Assembly (NCBI GenBank): GCA_017521965.1
Contig: JAFXAY010000082.1
Location: forward strand, 1-45,443
Direction: 5' to 3'
Length of the DNA stretch: 45,443 nucleotides
Origin: Tidjanibacter sp.
GTDB taxonomy: Bacteria > Bacteroidota > Bacteroidia > Bacteroidales > Rikenellaceae
The notes under the pieces are model-generated. The model was not told the DNA's origin. It ran no database searches and saw nothing but the letters and a program-made list of their open reading frames with translations. The stretch's first letter is position 1, and every line of letters begins with the position of its first letter. The position numbers and the translations under genes are program-made. Below are positions 8,237-15,969 of the stretch, piece by piece.

Positions 8237-10273
8237 TTACTTATCAAACCTCCTTAACACCATTGCGGTGCGGCAGACTGCGTAGATGCGAATATAGTGT
8301 TGCACATTGCCATCTTTGTCGCGTTTGGCGAAGCTGTCGTGGGGCAGTTCGTCGGTCAGGCGGCCGAAGCCTCCGAAGCGTTCCTCGTCGGTCGAGAAGA
8401 TGGTGGCATAGCGGCCCTCGGCAGGCACGGGGATAACATAGTCGGTGATGCTACGCGTTGGGTGCCAATTAAATACAAACATCAAATCACCGTGGTTGTA
8501 GCCCATCACCTTATTCTCCACGTCCATCGCTTGTCGCCACGCATAGCCCTGAGCGGGGATATCGAAGCGTTGCGAGAGGCGCAGCATCTCCCTGTCGAAC
8601 TCGCCGAGTTGGTGGTAACGCAGGTTCTCGGCATCGACCAGCGACCACTGGCGACGTGCGTGCTTATAGCTCCAATCGTTGCCCTCGCGCGGAAAGTCTA
8701 TCCACTCGGGGTGGCCAAACTCATTGCCCATAAAGCAGAGGTAGGCCTGACCTCCAAGGGTGAGGGTCACAAGGCGTATCATCTTATGAAGTGCCATTGC
8801 CCTATCGACCACTAAACTCTTGGAACTGACCTCCATAGAGTCGTACATCGCCGCCCCCATCAGTCGGAAGGCTATTGTCTGGTCGCCCACCATTGCCTGG
8901 TCGTGCGACTCGCAGTAGGCCACAGTACCCACATCGGCCTTGCGGTCGGTCATTATGTTCCAGATGTCCCAGATGTTCCACTCGTCGTCGGGGATATCCT
9001 TAATCATCTTAATCCAGAAGTCGGGCACAGCCATCGAGAGGCGGTAGTCGAAGCCCACACCACCCTCCTCGGCTGGGCGACACATACCCGGCATACCACT
9101 CACATCCTCGGCTATGGTGACCGCTGTGGGGCGATACTGGTGAATAAGTGTGTTGGCCAGGGTGAGGTAGGTCAGACCGTCGCGATAGACGTCGTCGCCG
9201 AAGAATTTTTCGCGCGAGTCGAAATCGGTGTATCCGTGGTGGTGGTATATCATCGAGGTGACACCGTCGAAGCGGTAACCGTCGATATGGAACTCGTCGA
9301 GCCAATACTTCACATTGCTCAGCAGGAAGTGACGCACCTCGCGCTTACCGTAGTCGAAAATCATCGAGTCCCAATGGGGGTGATAACTCTGCTCACCGGG
9401 GAAGGTATAGCAGTGGTCGGTGCCATCGATACCGTTGAGTCCCTCGTTAAAGTTCTTCACGAAGTGAGCCTGCACAAGGTCCATAATCACAGCGATATTC
9501 AGCTCGTGTGCTCGGCGTATCATATACTTCAAATCCTCGGGTGTGCCAAACCTCGACGAGGGGGCAAAGAAGCTCGACACGTGATAGCCATAGCTGCCAT
9601 AGTAGGGGTGCTCGGCGATGCCCATCACCTGTATAGCGTTGTAGCCCATACGCTTGATGCGTGGTAAAATCAGGTCGGCAAATTCGCGATAGGTGCCCAC
9701 ACCCTCCTTCTCCTGCGCCATACCGATGTGACACTCGTAGATGTAGAGAGTGCCGAGGTGGGAGATGTCAAAGCCCTCGTCGTCGCCCCAATCAAAGGGC
9801 TGTGGCAGCCACACTTGGGCGGTGAAGTCTTTGGTCACCTCGTCCTGCACAGCACGTCGGGCATAGGCGGGCACTCTCTCGTGAGTACCGTTCTCGCCCA
9901 CCACAAGTATCTTGTAGAGCGACCCGTGAGGCAGGTAGTATTGGTCGTCGTGGAGGAAGATACTCCAAATGCCCGTCTGCGGGTTTTTGAGCATTGGCAG
10001 CGAATAGCGCTCCCAACCATTGAACTCACCAAAGAGATAGACCTCCTTAGCCCCGGGCAGCCACTCACGGAACCACCAGCCCGAAGCCTTCTCGTCGCGT
10101 TGGAAGCCGAAGTAGCGGTAGCCATTGGCAAAATCGACAATCGAGCCCGATGTGGCCTCAATATCTGCCAGGAGGTTTTTGTATTGTTGGTAGCGCAAAT
10201 TGATTTCGCCCTCCACAGGCTGCAACCACTCATCGTTCTCAATGATAGCCAGACGTTTATTCATATCACTCAT
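8237..10273 (-). CDS. glgB: 1,4-alpha-glucan branching enzyme
   Basis: GlgB makes alpha-1,6 branches in glycogen. The 678-aa protein has an N-terminal CBM48-type region (VYLFGEFNGWER) and a GH13 catalytic barrel with all active-site blocks: DLVQAHF, GYRFDGVTSM (nucleophile Asp336), AEDVSG (acid/base Glu389) and CESHDQA (Asp458). A C-terminal all-beta domain follows. ECHIGMAQEKEGVGTY resembles the eukaryote-like GlgB group common in Bacteroidota. The frame is open to 10339, but the leading residues are not family-like; I chose MSDMNKRL at 10273, and an ATG at 10264 is also possible. No other glycogen gene lies adjacent. It is divergent from the POT transporter gene, and their promoters interleave. 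Confidence 0.96.
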   Translation of the reverse strand: MSDMNKRLAIIENDEWLQPVEGEINLRYQQYKNLLADIEATSGSIVDFANGYRYFGFQRDEKASGWWFREWLPGAKEVYLFGEFNGWERYSLPMLKNPQTGIWSIFLHDDQYYLPHGSLYKILVVGENGTHERVPAYARRAVQDEVTKDFTAQVWLPQPFDWGDDEGFDISHLGTLYIYECHIGMAQEKEGVGTYREFADLILPRIKRMGYNAIQVMGIAEHPYYGSYGYHVSSFFAPSSRFGTPEDLKYMIRRAHELNIAVIMDLVQAHFVKNFNEGLNGIDGTDHCYTFPGEQSYHPHWDSMIFDYGKREVRHFLLSNVKYWLDEFHIDGYRFDGVTSMIYHHHGYTDFDSREKFFGDDVYRDGLTYLTLANTLIHQYRPTAVTIAEDVSGMPGMCRPAEEGGVGFDYRLSMAVPDFWIKMIKDIPDDEWNIWDIWNIMTDRKADVGTVAYCESHDQAMVGDQTIAFRLMGAAMYDSMEVSSKSLVVDRAMALHKMIRLVTLTLGGQAYLCFMGNEFGHPEWIDFPREGNDWSYKHARRQWSLVDAENLRYHQLGEFDREMLRLSQRFDIPAQGYAWRQAMDVENKVMGYNHGDLMFVFNWHPTRSITDYVIPVPAEGRYATIFSTDEERFGGFGRLTDELPHDSFAKRDKDGNVQHYIRIYAVCRTAMVLRRFDK

Positions 10274-10297
10274 AAAAGTAGGTGTGGAAAATTTTAC

Positions 10298-10328
10298 TAA
10301 AAGTATGGTTTTTTTATGGAATTTGCAA
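10298..10328 (-). promoter_or_regulatory. Putative glgB promoter
   Basis: Minus-strand TTG (10326-10328), a 20-base spacer and TACTTTTA (10298-10305, one base off consensus). RNA would start near 10291, 18 bases before the chosen ATG. Confidence 0.4.
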
Positions 10329-10355
10329 GAAAACCACAAATTTTGGCTATATTTG
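10322..10355 (+). promoter_or_regulatory. Promoter of the POT transporter gene
   Basis: TTTG at 10322-10325 and a full-consensus TATATTTG at 10348-10355, 22 bases apart. RNA should start near 10361, giving a leader of about 37 bases before the ATG at 10398. The -33 element overlaps that of the divergent glgB promoter. Confidence 0.7.
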
Positions 10356-10397
10356 CGTTTAGTGACACAAATTTTTATTCACTTAAATATCTAATTT

Positions 10398-12074
10398 ATG
10401 TTTAAAGGACAACCAAAAGGTTTGTATGCTCTGGCCCTCGCCAACACTGGTGAGCGCTTTGGCTACTACACTATGTTGGCGATTTTCTTGCTCTTTATCC
10501 AGGCCAAGTTCGGCTTCGATTCGGCAACCGCCACTCAGATCTACTCCATCTTCCTTGCATTTGTCTACTTTATGCCCCTCTTTGGTGGCTGGGTGGCAGA
10601 CCGCATTGGTTATGGTAAGTGTGTGACCCTCGGTATCGGCGTTATGTTCCTCGGTTATGCCTGCTTGGCTATCCCGACCGACCCGAACACTATGGGTAAA
10701 ATTTTGATGTTTGGTGCGCTGGCTCTGATTGCTATCGGTACCGGTATGTTCAAGGGTAACCTCCAAGTGATGGTGGGTAACCTCTACGACGACCCCCGCT
10801 ACTCCGCCAAACGTGACTCTGCATTCAGCCTCTTCTATATGGCTATCAATATCGGCGCTATGTTCGCTCCCTCGATGGCTAAGGCTGTGACCAACTTCTT
10901 CCTCGGCAAGCAGGGTCTGATTTATGATGCTAATATCCCCGCACTGGCTCACCAATATATGGACGGTGTAATCACCCCCGAGAATGCCGACAAGTTGCAG
11001 ACTCTGGCAAACTCGATGCAGGGTGGCGCAGGTATGGACTTGGGTCAGTTCAGCCAGTTCTACATTGAGAACCTGAGTAACTCTTACAGCTACGGTTTTG
11101 CTGTTGCTTGTATCTCGTTGCTCGTTTCGGTTGCCATCTACTACTCGTGCCGCAGCTGGTTTAAGCACACCGAGGCAAGTGCCGAGAAGGCTGCTGCCGG
11201 TGGCAATGCTGCTCCCGTTCAGGAGCTCACCGCAGAGCAGACCAAGAGCCGCATCGTGGCTCTGCTGATGGTATTTGCAGTGGTTATCTTCTTCTGGATG
11301 GCCTTCCACCAGAACGGTGCTACAATGACCATCTTCGCTCGCGACTACACCGCACAGACCGTAGAGGGCGTTACCCGTATCGGCTTCAACATCTGGTCGC
11401 TCGCGCTGATTGCTATCTCGATTTACACCCTCTTCTCGGTATTCCAGTCGGAGACCAAGAAGGCTAAGACCATCTCGGCTGTGGCTACTCTGGCTTTGTG
11501 GGGTGGTGCTTACGCTCTCTACGCAGGTATGGAGCCTACTATCAACATTCAGCCTTCGGACTTCCAGCAGTTCAACCCCTTCTTCGTGGTTGCTCTGACT
11601 CCTATCTCGCTGGCAATTTTCAGCTCGCTGGCTAAGAAGGGTAAAGAGCCTTCGGCACCTCGCAAGATTGGTTTGGGTATGGTGGTTGCTGCTCTCGGCT
11701 TCCTCATCCTCACCATCGGCTCGATGGGTCTGGCATCGCCCAAGGAGTTGGGTGGCACTGTTAGCCCCGACTTGGTATCGCCCACTTGGCTCATCTCGAC
11801 CTACTTGGTGCTCACCTTCGCTGAGTTGTTGCTCAGCCCGATGGGTATCTCCTTCGTATCGAAGGTTGCTCCTCCCAAGTACAAGGGTATGATGATGGGC
11901 GGTTGGTTTGCCGCTACCGCTATCGGTAACTACTTGGTAAGTGTTCCCGGTCTGTTGTGGGACAAGCTGCCTTTGTGGGGCGTTTGGACTCTGCTCATCG
12001 CACTCTGCTTGATCTCGGCACTCTTCATCTTCTCGATTCTCAAACGACTCGAAAAGGCTACTGCCGACTGCTAA
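10398..12074 (+). CDS. POT/PTR-family peptide transporter
   Basis: The 558-aa, very hydrophobic protein belongs to the proton-dependent oligopeptide transporter (POT/PTR2) family, inner-membrane symporters for di- and tripeptides. Family marks include NTGERFGYYTM in the first helix, FGGWVADRIGYGKCV (MFS motif A), AINIGAMFAPS, and the late LLSPMGISFVSKVAPPKYKG (family signature region) followed by MMGGWFAATAIGNYL. The first-helix motif is normally ExxERFxYY; here the first Glu is Asn16 while Glu19 and Arg20 remain. It has its own promoter and terminator, so it is probably monocistronic. Substrate specificity cannot be read from the sequence. Confidence 0.95.
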   Translation: MFKGQPKGLYALALANTGERFGYYTMLAIFLLFIQAKFGFDSATATQIYSIFLAFVYFMPLFGGWVADRIGYGKCVTLGIGVMFLGYACLAIPTDPNTMGKILMFGALALIAIGTGMFKGNLQVMVGNLYDDPRYSAKRDSAFSLFYMAINIGAMFAPSMAKAVTNFFLGKQGLIYDANIPALAHQYMDGVITPENADKLQTLANSMQGGAGMDLGQFSQFYIENLSNSYSYGFAVACISLLVSVAIYYSCRSWFKHTEASAEKAAAGGNAAPVQELTAEQTKSRIVALLMVFAVVIFFWMAFHQNGATMTIFARDYTAQTVEGVTRIGFNIWSLALIAISIYTLFSVFQSETKKAKTISAVATLALWGGAYALYAGMEPTINIQPSDFQQFNPFFVVALTPISLAIFSSLAKKGKEPSAPRKIGLGMVVAALGFLILTIGSMGLASPKELGGTVSPDLVSPTWLISTYLVLTFAELLLSPMGISFVSKVAPPKYKGMMMGGWFAATAIGNYLVSVPGLLWDKLPLWGVWTLLIALCLISALFIFSILKRLEKATADC

Positions 12075-12096
12075 GAGTAATTATTTGATAAATTGT

Positions 12097-12130
12097 GAGG
12101 GTTTTTCACCTAAGAAAAACCCTCTTTTTT
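12097..12130 (+). terminator. Terminator of the POT transporter gene
   Basis: An 11-bp stem (12097-12107 with 12114-12124), loop ACCTAA, followed directly by six T residues: a standard rho-independent terminator 22 bases after the stop codon. Confidence 0.93.
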
Positions 12131-12131
12131 A

Positions 12132-12139
12132 TACCTTTG
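12132..12139 (+). promoter_or_regulatory. -7 box of the MBL-radical SAM-SDR operon
   Basis: TACCTTTG matches TAnnTTTG exactly and sits directly after the preceding terminator's T-run. RNA would start near 12146, about 50 bases before the first ATG. No clear -33 element is visible; that position falls inside the terminator hairpin. Confidence 0.5.
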
Positions 12140-12195
12140 TTTGGTTAATAATACGAATAGACATAATACCATTAGGCTATTAGCCCCACAACCAA

Positions 12196-12966
12196 ATGAG
12201 CAAAAAAATAACATTTCTCGGAACGGGTACTTCGCAGGGTGTGCCGATGATTGGCTGCCACTGCCGAGTGTGCACCTCCGACGATGAGCGTGACCACCGA
12301 CTGCGCACCTCGCTGATGATTGAGGCGGCAGGCAAGAGGGTTGTGATTGACGCAGGCCCCGACTTCCGACAGCAGATGCTCCACCACCGTGTGGAGGACG
12401 TAGACGCCATACTGCTCACCCACGAGCACCGCGACCACACAGGAGGACTCGACGAGGTGCGAAGTATCAACTACTTCCGTCGCCACGAGATGCCCATCTA
12501 CTGCACTGCCCGCACTGCCGAGGCAGTACGCCGCGACTACGCCTACGCCTTTGGCGACAATCGCTACCCGGGTGCGCCGATGCTCTCGCTCCACGTGATA
12601 GACTCGCTCGACAGCTTCTCGATTGGCGAGTTGGAGTTTGTGCCTGTCTATGGGTCGCACTCCTTCCTGCCCGTTGTGGGCTACCGCTTCGGAGATTGTG
12701 CCTACCTGACCGACTTTAAGTCGATTGAGGCGGAAGAGGTGGAGAAACTCCGAGGCGTAGAGGTGCTGATTATCAACGGACTGCGCCACACGCCCCACCC
12801 TTCGCACTTCTCTATTGCCGAGGCCACCGAGGTTGCTCGACAGGTGTCGCCCAAGCAGACCTATTTCACCCACTGCTGCCACGAGATAGGACTCTACACC
12901 GAGGTTGAGCCTACACTGCCCGAGGGTATGCACTTAGCCTACGACGGACTAACAATCAGACTATGA
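12196..12966 (+). CDS. MBL-fold metallo-hydrolase (PhnP-like)
   Basis: The 256-aa protein has the metallo-beta-lactamase metal-binding motif THEHRDH (His76, His78, Asp80, His81). Its N-terminus, GTGTSQGVP followed by Cys21, Cys23 and Cys26, is the cysteine arrangement seen in PhnP-type phosphodiesterases. PhnP hydrolyses a cyclic ribose phosphate in phosphonate breakdown, but no phn genes are nearby, so the substrate here is unknown; a phosphodiester is a reasonable guess. Its stop codon overlaps the next gene's start (ATGA), implying translational coupling with the radical SAM protein. It is the first gene of a three-gene operon. Confidence 0.9.
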   Translation: MSKKITFLGTGTSQGVPMIGCHCRVCTSDDERDHRLRTSLMIEAAGKRVVIDAGPDFRQQMLHHRVEDVDAILLTHEHRDHTGGLDEVRSINYFRRHEMPIYCTARTAEAVRRDYAYAFGDNRYPGAPMLSLHVIDSLDSFSIGELEFVPVYGSHSFLPVVGYRFGDCAYLTDFKSIEAEEVEKLRGVEVLIINGLRHTPHPSHFSIAEATEVARQVSPKQTYFTHCCHEIGLYTEVEPTLPEGMHLAYDGLTIRL

Positions 12967-15077
12967 GCAAGATACTACTTATAACTCCTCCATTTGTTCA
13001 GCCCAACACCCCCTACCCTGCCACCGCCTATCTGAAAGGTTGGTTGGAGCGTAAGGGTGTCGAGGTCTGCCAAGCCGACTTGTCGATAGAGCTGCTTGGC
13101 GAGGTTTTCTCGCGCAGTTTCCTCGCCGACATCTTTGCCGAGCCCTACTCGGGTGACGACGAGAACTGCCGACGCATCTACTCACTGCGCAAGGAGTACA
13201 TTGCCACGATTGATATGGTTATGGCCTTTCTGCGTGGCGAGGACAGAGCACTTGCCAACCTCATCTGCGCTCCCGACTGGTTGCCTCAGGCTGGCCGATT
13301 TGAGCAGATGGTTGACCCCTCGGAGGTCTTTGGTGCAATGGGTGTGCAGGATTGTGCTGAGTATCTCGCCACTCTCTACCTGCAAGACCTGAGCGACTAT
13401 CTGCGCGAAGTGGTTACGCCAAATTTCGAGATTGTTCGTTATGGCGAACAGATTTCGGCATCGGTAGTAGAGTTCTCCTCGCTCGAACAGGAGTTGCAGA
13501 AGCCACTCAACGCCATAGAGAACAAGATGTGTCAGTTGTTGCGCACCAAGATAGAGGCCTTTGCACCCGATTGGGTGGGCTTTACCATACCCTTCCCCGG
13601 CAATCTCTTGGCTACTCTCCGTTGTGGTGAGTACTTGAAGACCAACTTCCCGAAGATACGCACAGTGATTGGTGGCGGCTATCCCTCCACCGAGTTGCGC
13701 AATATGACCGATAAGGAGATTTTCCGATATATAGATTATGTGGTGCTCGACGATGGCGAAGAGGCCCTGCTCAGGCTTATCGAGGGTCGTGAGCCACTGC
13801 GCACCTACTCTGCCGAGGGCTACACCGAGGGCGATGGCACCACCATTACCCACGCTGAGCGAGGCTGTCCCGACTTTGGCGGTCTGGATATGGGGCGCTA
13901 CTTCTCGCTCTGCGAGGTGACTAATCCGATGCACCGACTCTGGAGCGATGGCAGGTGGAACAAGATGTTTTTAGCTCACGGTTGCTATTGGGCAAAGTGC
14001 GCCTTTTGCGATACAACGCTCGACTACATCTGCCGATTTGAGCAGGTGAGTGCCTCACAGATGGTCGATTGGATGGAGCAGGTAGCCTCACAGACGGGCT
14101 CTCGCAGCTTCCACTTTGTCGATGAGGCTGCATCGCCACGAATGCTCAAAGATCTCTCGCTCGAACTACTCCGACGAGGCCACCGCTACACTTGGTGGAC
14201 CAACATACGCTTCGAGAAGGCCTTCACGGGCGACCTCTGCCAACTGATGGCACGCGCGGGTTGTATAGCAGTGTCGGGCGGTTTGGAGGCTGCACACGAC
14301 AGACTGTTGGCTATGGTCGATAAGGGCATAGATATTGAGCAGGCCACTATCGTGATGCGTAACTTCTACTACGCGGGGATTATGGTACACACCTACCTGA
14401 TGTATGGTCTGCCCACCGAAACATTAGGCGAAACCATTGATGCACTCGAAACCGTGCGACAGATGTTCAAGGCCGAACTTATCGGCTCGGCATTTTGGCA
14501 TCGCTATGCAATGACTCTCCATAGTCGCTCAGGTGCTGAGCCTGAGGCATTTGGCGTACGTCGTAAAGGCTCGGTGCTCAACCCCTTTGCCAACAACGAG
14601 ATAGCCTTTGCCGAAAATCGTGGCTACAATATCGAGGAGGTAGGCGAGGCTCTGCGCTTGTCGCTCGCCAACTATCTGGTTGGCAGTGGCTTGGATAAAC
14701 CTGTCGGTAAGTGGTTCAATATCAAGGTGCCACAACCCACCGCCCAGCCTACACTCATCACCGACCACCTGATTAAGCCCGATAGCAGTCGTATCTACTC
14801 CGACTCGGCGCGTATCGTCTGGATAGGTGCCGATGCTGTGGCGTGCGACAAGGGTATTGCAGTGGAGAGCAGCAGTGGCCGTAAGGAGATTAAGTTCTCA
14901 ACTGCCGAGCGCGACTTTCTGTTGAGCGTTATCGAGCGTTGTGCCGACCTCAGTCAGACAACACGCTTAGCCGACATCAAGACCCTCTACGCCGAGGTCA
15001 CCGAGGAGCCATTTGTGGTGCTCTACCACTCAAAGAGTTGGGACCGACTGCGCGCAATAGGTCTGTTACAGTTATAA
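12963..15077 (+). CDS. B12-binding-type radical SAM protein, unknown function
   Basis: The 704-aa protein starts with a Rossmann-like segment (KILLITPPFVQPNTPYPATAYLKG) of the type found in cobalamin-binding radical SAM enzymes, but I see no DxHxxG motif for the lower cobalamin ligand. The radical SAM core has GCYWAKCAFCD, with Cys341, Cys346 and Cys349. This is CX4CX2C, one residue longer in the first gap than the usual CX3CX2C. VSGGLEAAHDRLL and HTYLMYGLPTET are typical later barrel strands. It should bind a 4Fe-4S cluster and cleave SAM; the reaction is unknown. It overlaps the MBL gene by 4 bases and is followed after 19 bases by an SDR gene, suggesting a shared pathway. Confidence 0.88.
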   Translation: MSKILLITPPFVQPNTPYPATAYLKGWLERKGVEVCQADLSIELLGEVFSRSFLADIFAEPYSGDDENCRRIYSLRKEYIATIDMVMAFLRGEDRALANLICAPDWLPQAGRFEQMVDPSEVFGAMGVQDCAEYLATLYLQDLSDYLREVVTPNFEIVRYGEQISASVVEFSSLEQELQKPLNAIENKMCQLLRTKIEAFAPDWVGFTIPFPGNLLATLRCGEYLKTNFPKIRTVIGGGYPSTELRNMTDKEIFRYIDYVVLDDGEEALLRLIEGREPLRTYSAEGYTEGDGTTITHAERGCPDFGGLDMGRYFSLCEVTNPMHRLWSDGRWNKMFLAHGCYWAKCAFCDTTLDYICRFEQVSASQMVDWMEQVASQTGSRSFHFVDEAASPRMLKDLSLELLRRGHRYTWWTNIRFEKAFTGDLCQLMARAGCIAVSGGLEAAHDRLLAMVDKGIDIEQATIVMRNFYYAGIMVHTYLMYGLPTETLGETIDALETVRQMFKAELIGSAFWHRYAMTLHSRSGAEPEAFGVRRKGSVLNPFANNEIAFAENRGYNIEEVGEALRLSLANYLVGSGLDKPVGKWFNIKVPQPTAQPTLITDHLIKPDSSRIYSDSARIVWIGADAVACDKGIAVESSSGRKEIKFSTAERDFLLSVIERCADLSQTTRLADIKTLYAEVTEEPFVVLYHSKSWDRLRAIGLLQL

Positions 15078-15096
15078 ATAACCAATGTGAAGAGAT

Positions 15097-15921
15097 ATGA
15101 AAAAGAGTAAAAAATTTGAGGGTAAAGTAACCATCATCACCGGCGCATCGTCGGGCATTGGCAAGGCATTGGCCTACGAGTTTGCCGCAAGTGGCGCAAA
15201 GGTAGTGCTGGGTGCTCGTAGCGAGGAGAAGTTGGCCGAGATTGCAGCAGACATTCGCGCCAAAGGTGGCGAGGCTGTCTATTGCAAGTGCGACGTCACC
15301 CAAGAGGAGGAGTGCAAGAGGCTTGTGGAGTGTGCAGTGGAGAACTATGGCGGAGTGGATATTCTTATCTGCAATGCGGGTCTTTCGATGCGAGCACTGC
15401 TCGACGATTTGGACCTCAGCGTGATACGCCGACTTATGGAGGTAAACTTCTGGGGTTGTGTGGGTTGTACCAAGTATGCACTTCCCTATCTGCAAAAGTC
15501 GCGAGGCTCGGTGGTGGGTGTATCGTCGGTGGCAGGTCTGCACGGACTCCCCGCACGCACAGGCTACTCGGCATCGAAGTATGCGATGACCGGTTTTCTC
15601 GACACCGTCAGAGTAGAGAACCTGAAAAAGGGTCTGCACGTTATGATTGCCTGCCCGGGCTTTACTGCCAGCAATGTACGTTTCTCGGCACTGACTGCCG
15701 ATGGCACTGCTCAGGGCGCAACACCTCGCAAGGAGGAGAAGATGATGAGCGCCGAGGAGGTTGCCCACCGCATAGCGCGTGGCGTAGCACGTCGCAAACG
15801 TCTGGTACTGATGGAGTATGAGGGCCGACTGACTCACTTTATCAAGAAGTTTGCACCGGGCTTACTCGACCGCCTATTCTATATGGTAATGGCCAAAGAA
15901 CCAGACAGCCCGTTAAAATAA
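15097..15921 (+). CDS. SDR-family NAD(P)-dependent oxidoreductase
   Basis: This 274-aa classical short-chain dehydrogenase has the cofactor loop TGASSGIG (15-22), the structural CNAG (92-95), a catalytic serine in the GVSSVAG block (143-144) and the YSASK motif (Tyr157, Lys161). It should use NAD(H) or NADP(H) to interconvert an alcohol and a ketone; the substrate is not predictable, though the late region resembles DHRS7-like SDRs that act on lipids. It is the last gene of the operon with the MBL hydrolase and radical SAM protein and ends before a bidirectional terminator. Confidence 0.92.
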   Translation: MKKSKKFEGKVTIITGASSGIGKALAYEFAASGAKVVLGARSEEKLAEIAADIRAKGGEAVYCKCDVTQEEECKRLVECAVENYGGVDILICNAGLSMRALLDDLDLSVIRRLMEVNFWGCVGCTKYALPYLQKSRGSVVGVSSVAGLHGLPARTGYSASKYAMTGFLDTVRVENLKKGLHVMIACPGFTASNVRFSALTADGTAQGATPRKEEKMMSAEEVAHRIARGVARRKRLVLMEYEGRLTHFIKKFAPGLLDRLFYMVMAKEPDSPLK

Positions 15922-15930
15922 CCTTTAATA

Positions 15931-15966
15931 AAGAGCCTGAATAACTCACTTGTTATTCAGGCTCTT
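15931..15966. terminator. Bidirectional terminator, 15-bp perfect stem
   Basis: 15931-15945 pairs exactly with 15952-15966 around a 6-base loop. ATTTTAT follows on the plus strand and TATTAAAGG on the minus strand. It lies between the convergent SDR and uvrA stop codons. Confidence 0.88.
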
Positions 15967-15969
15967 ATT

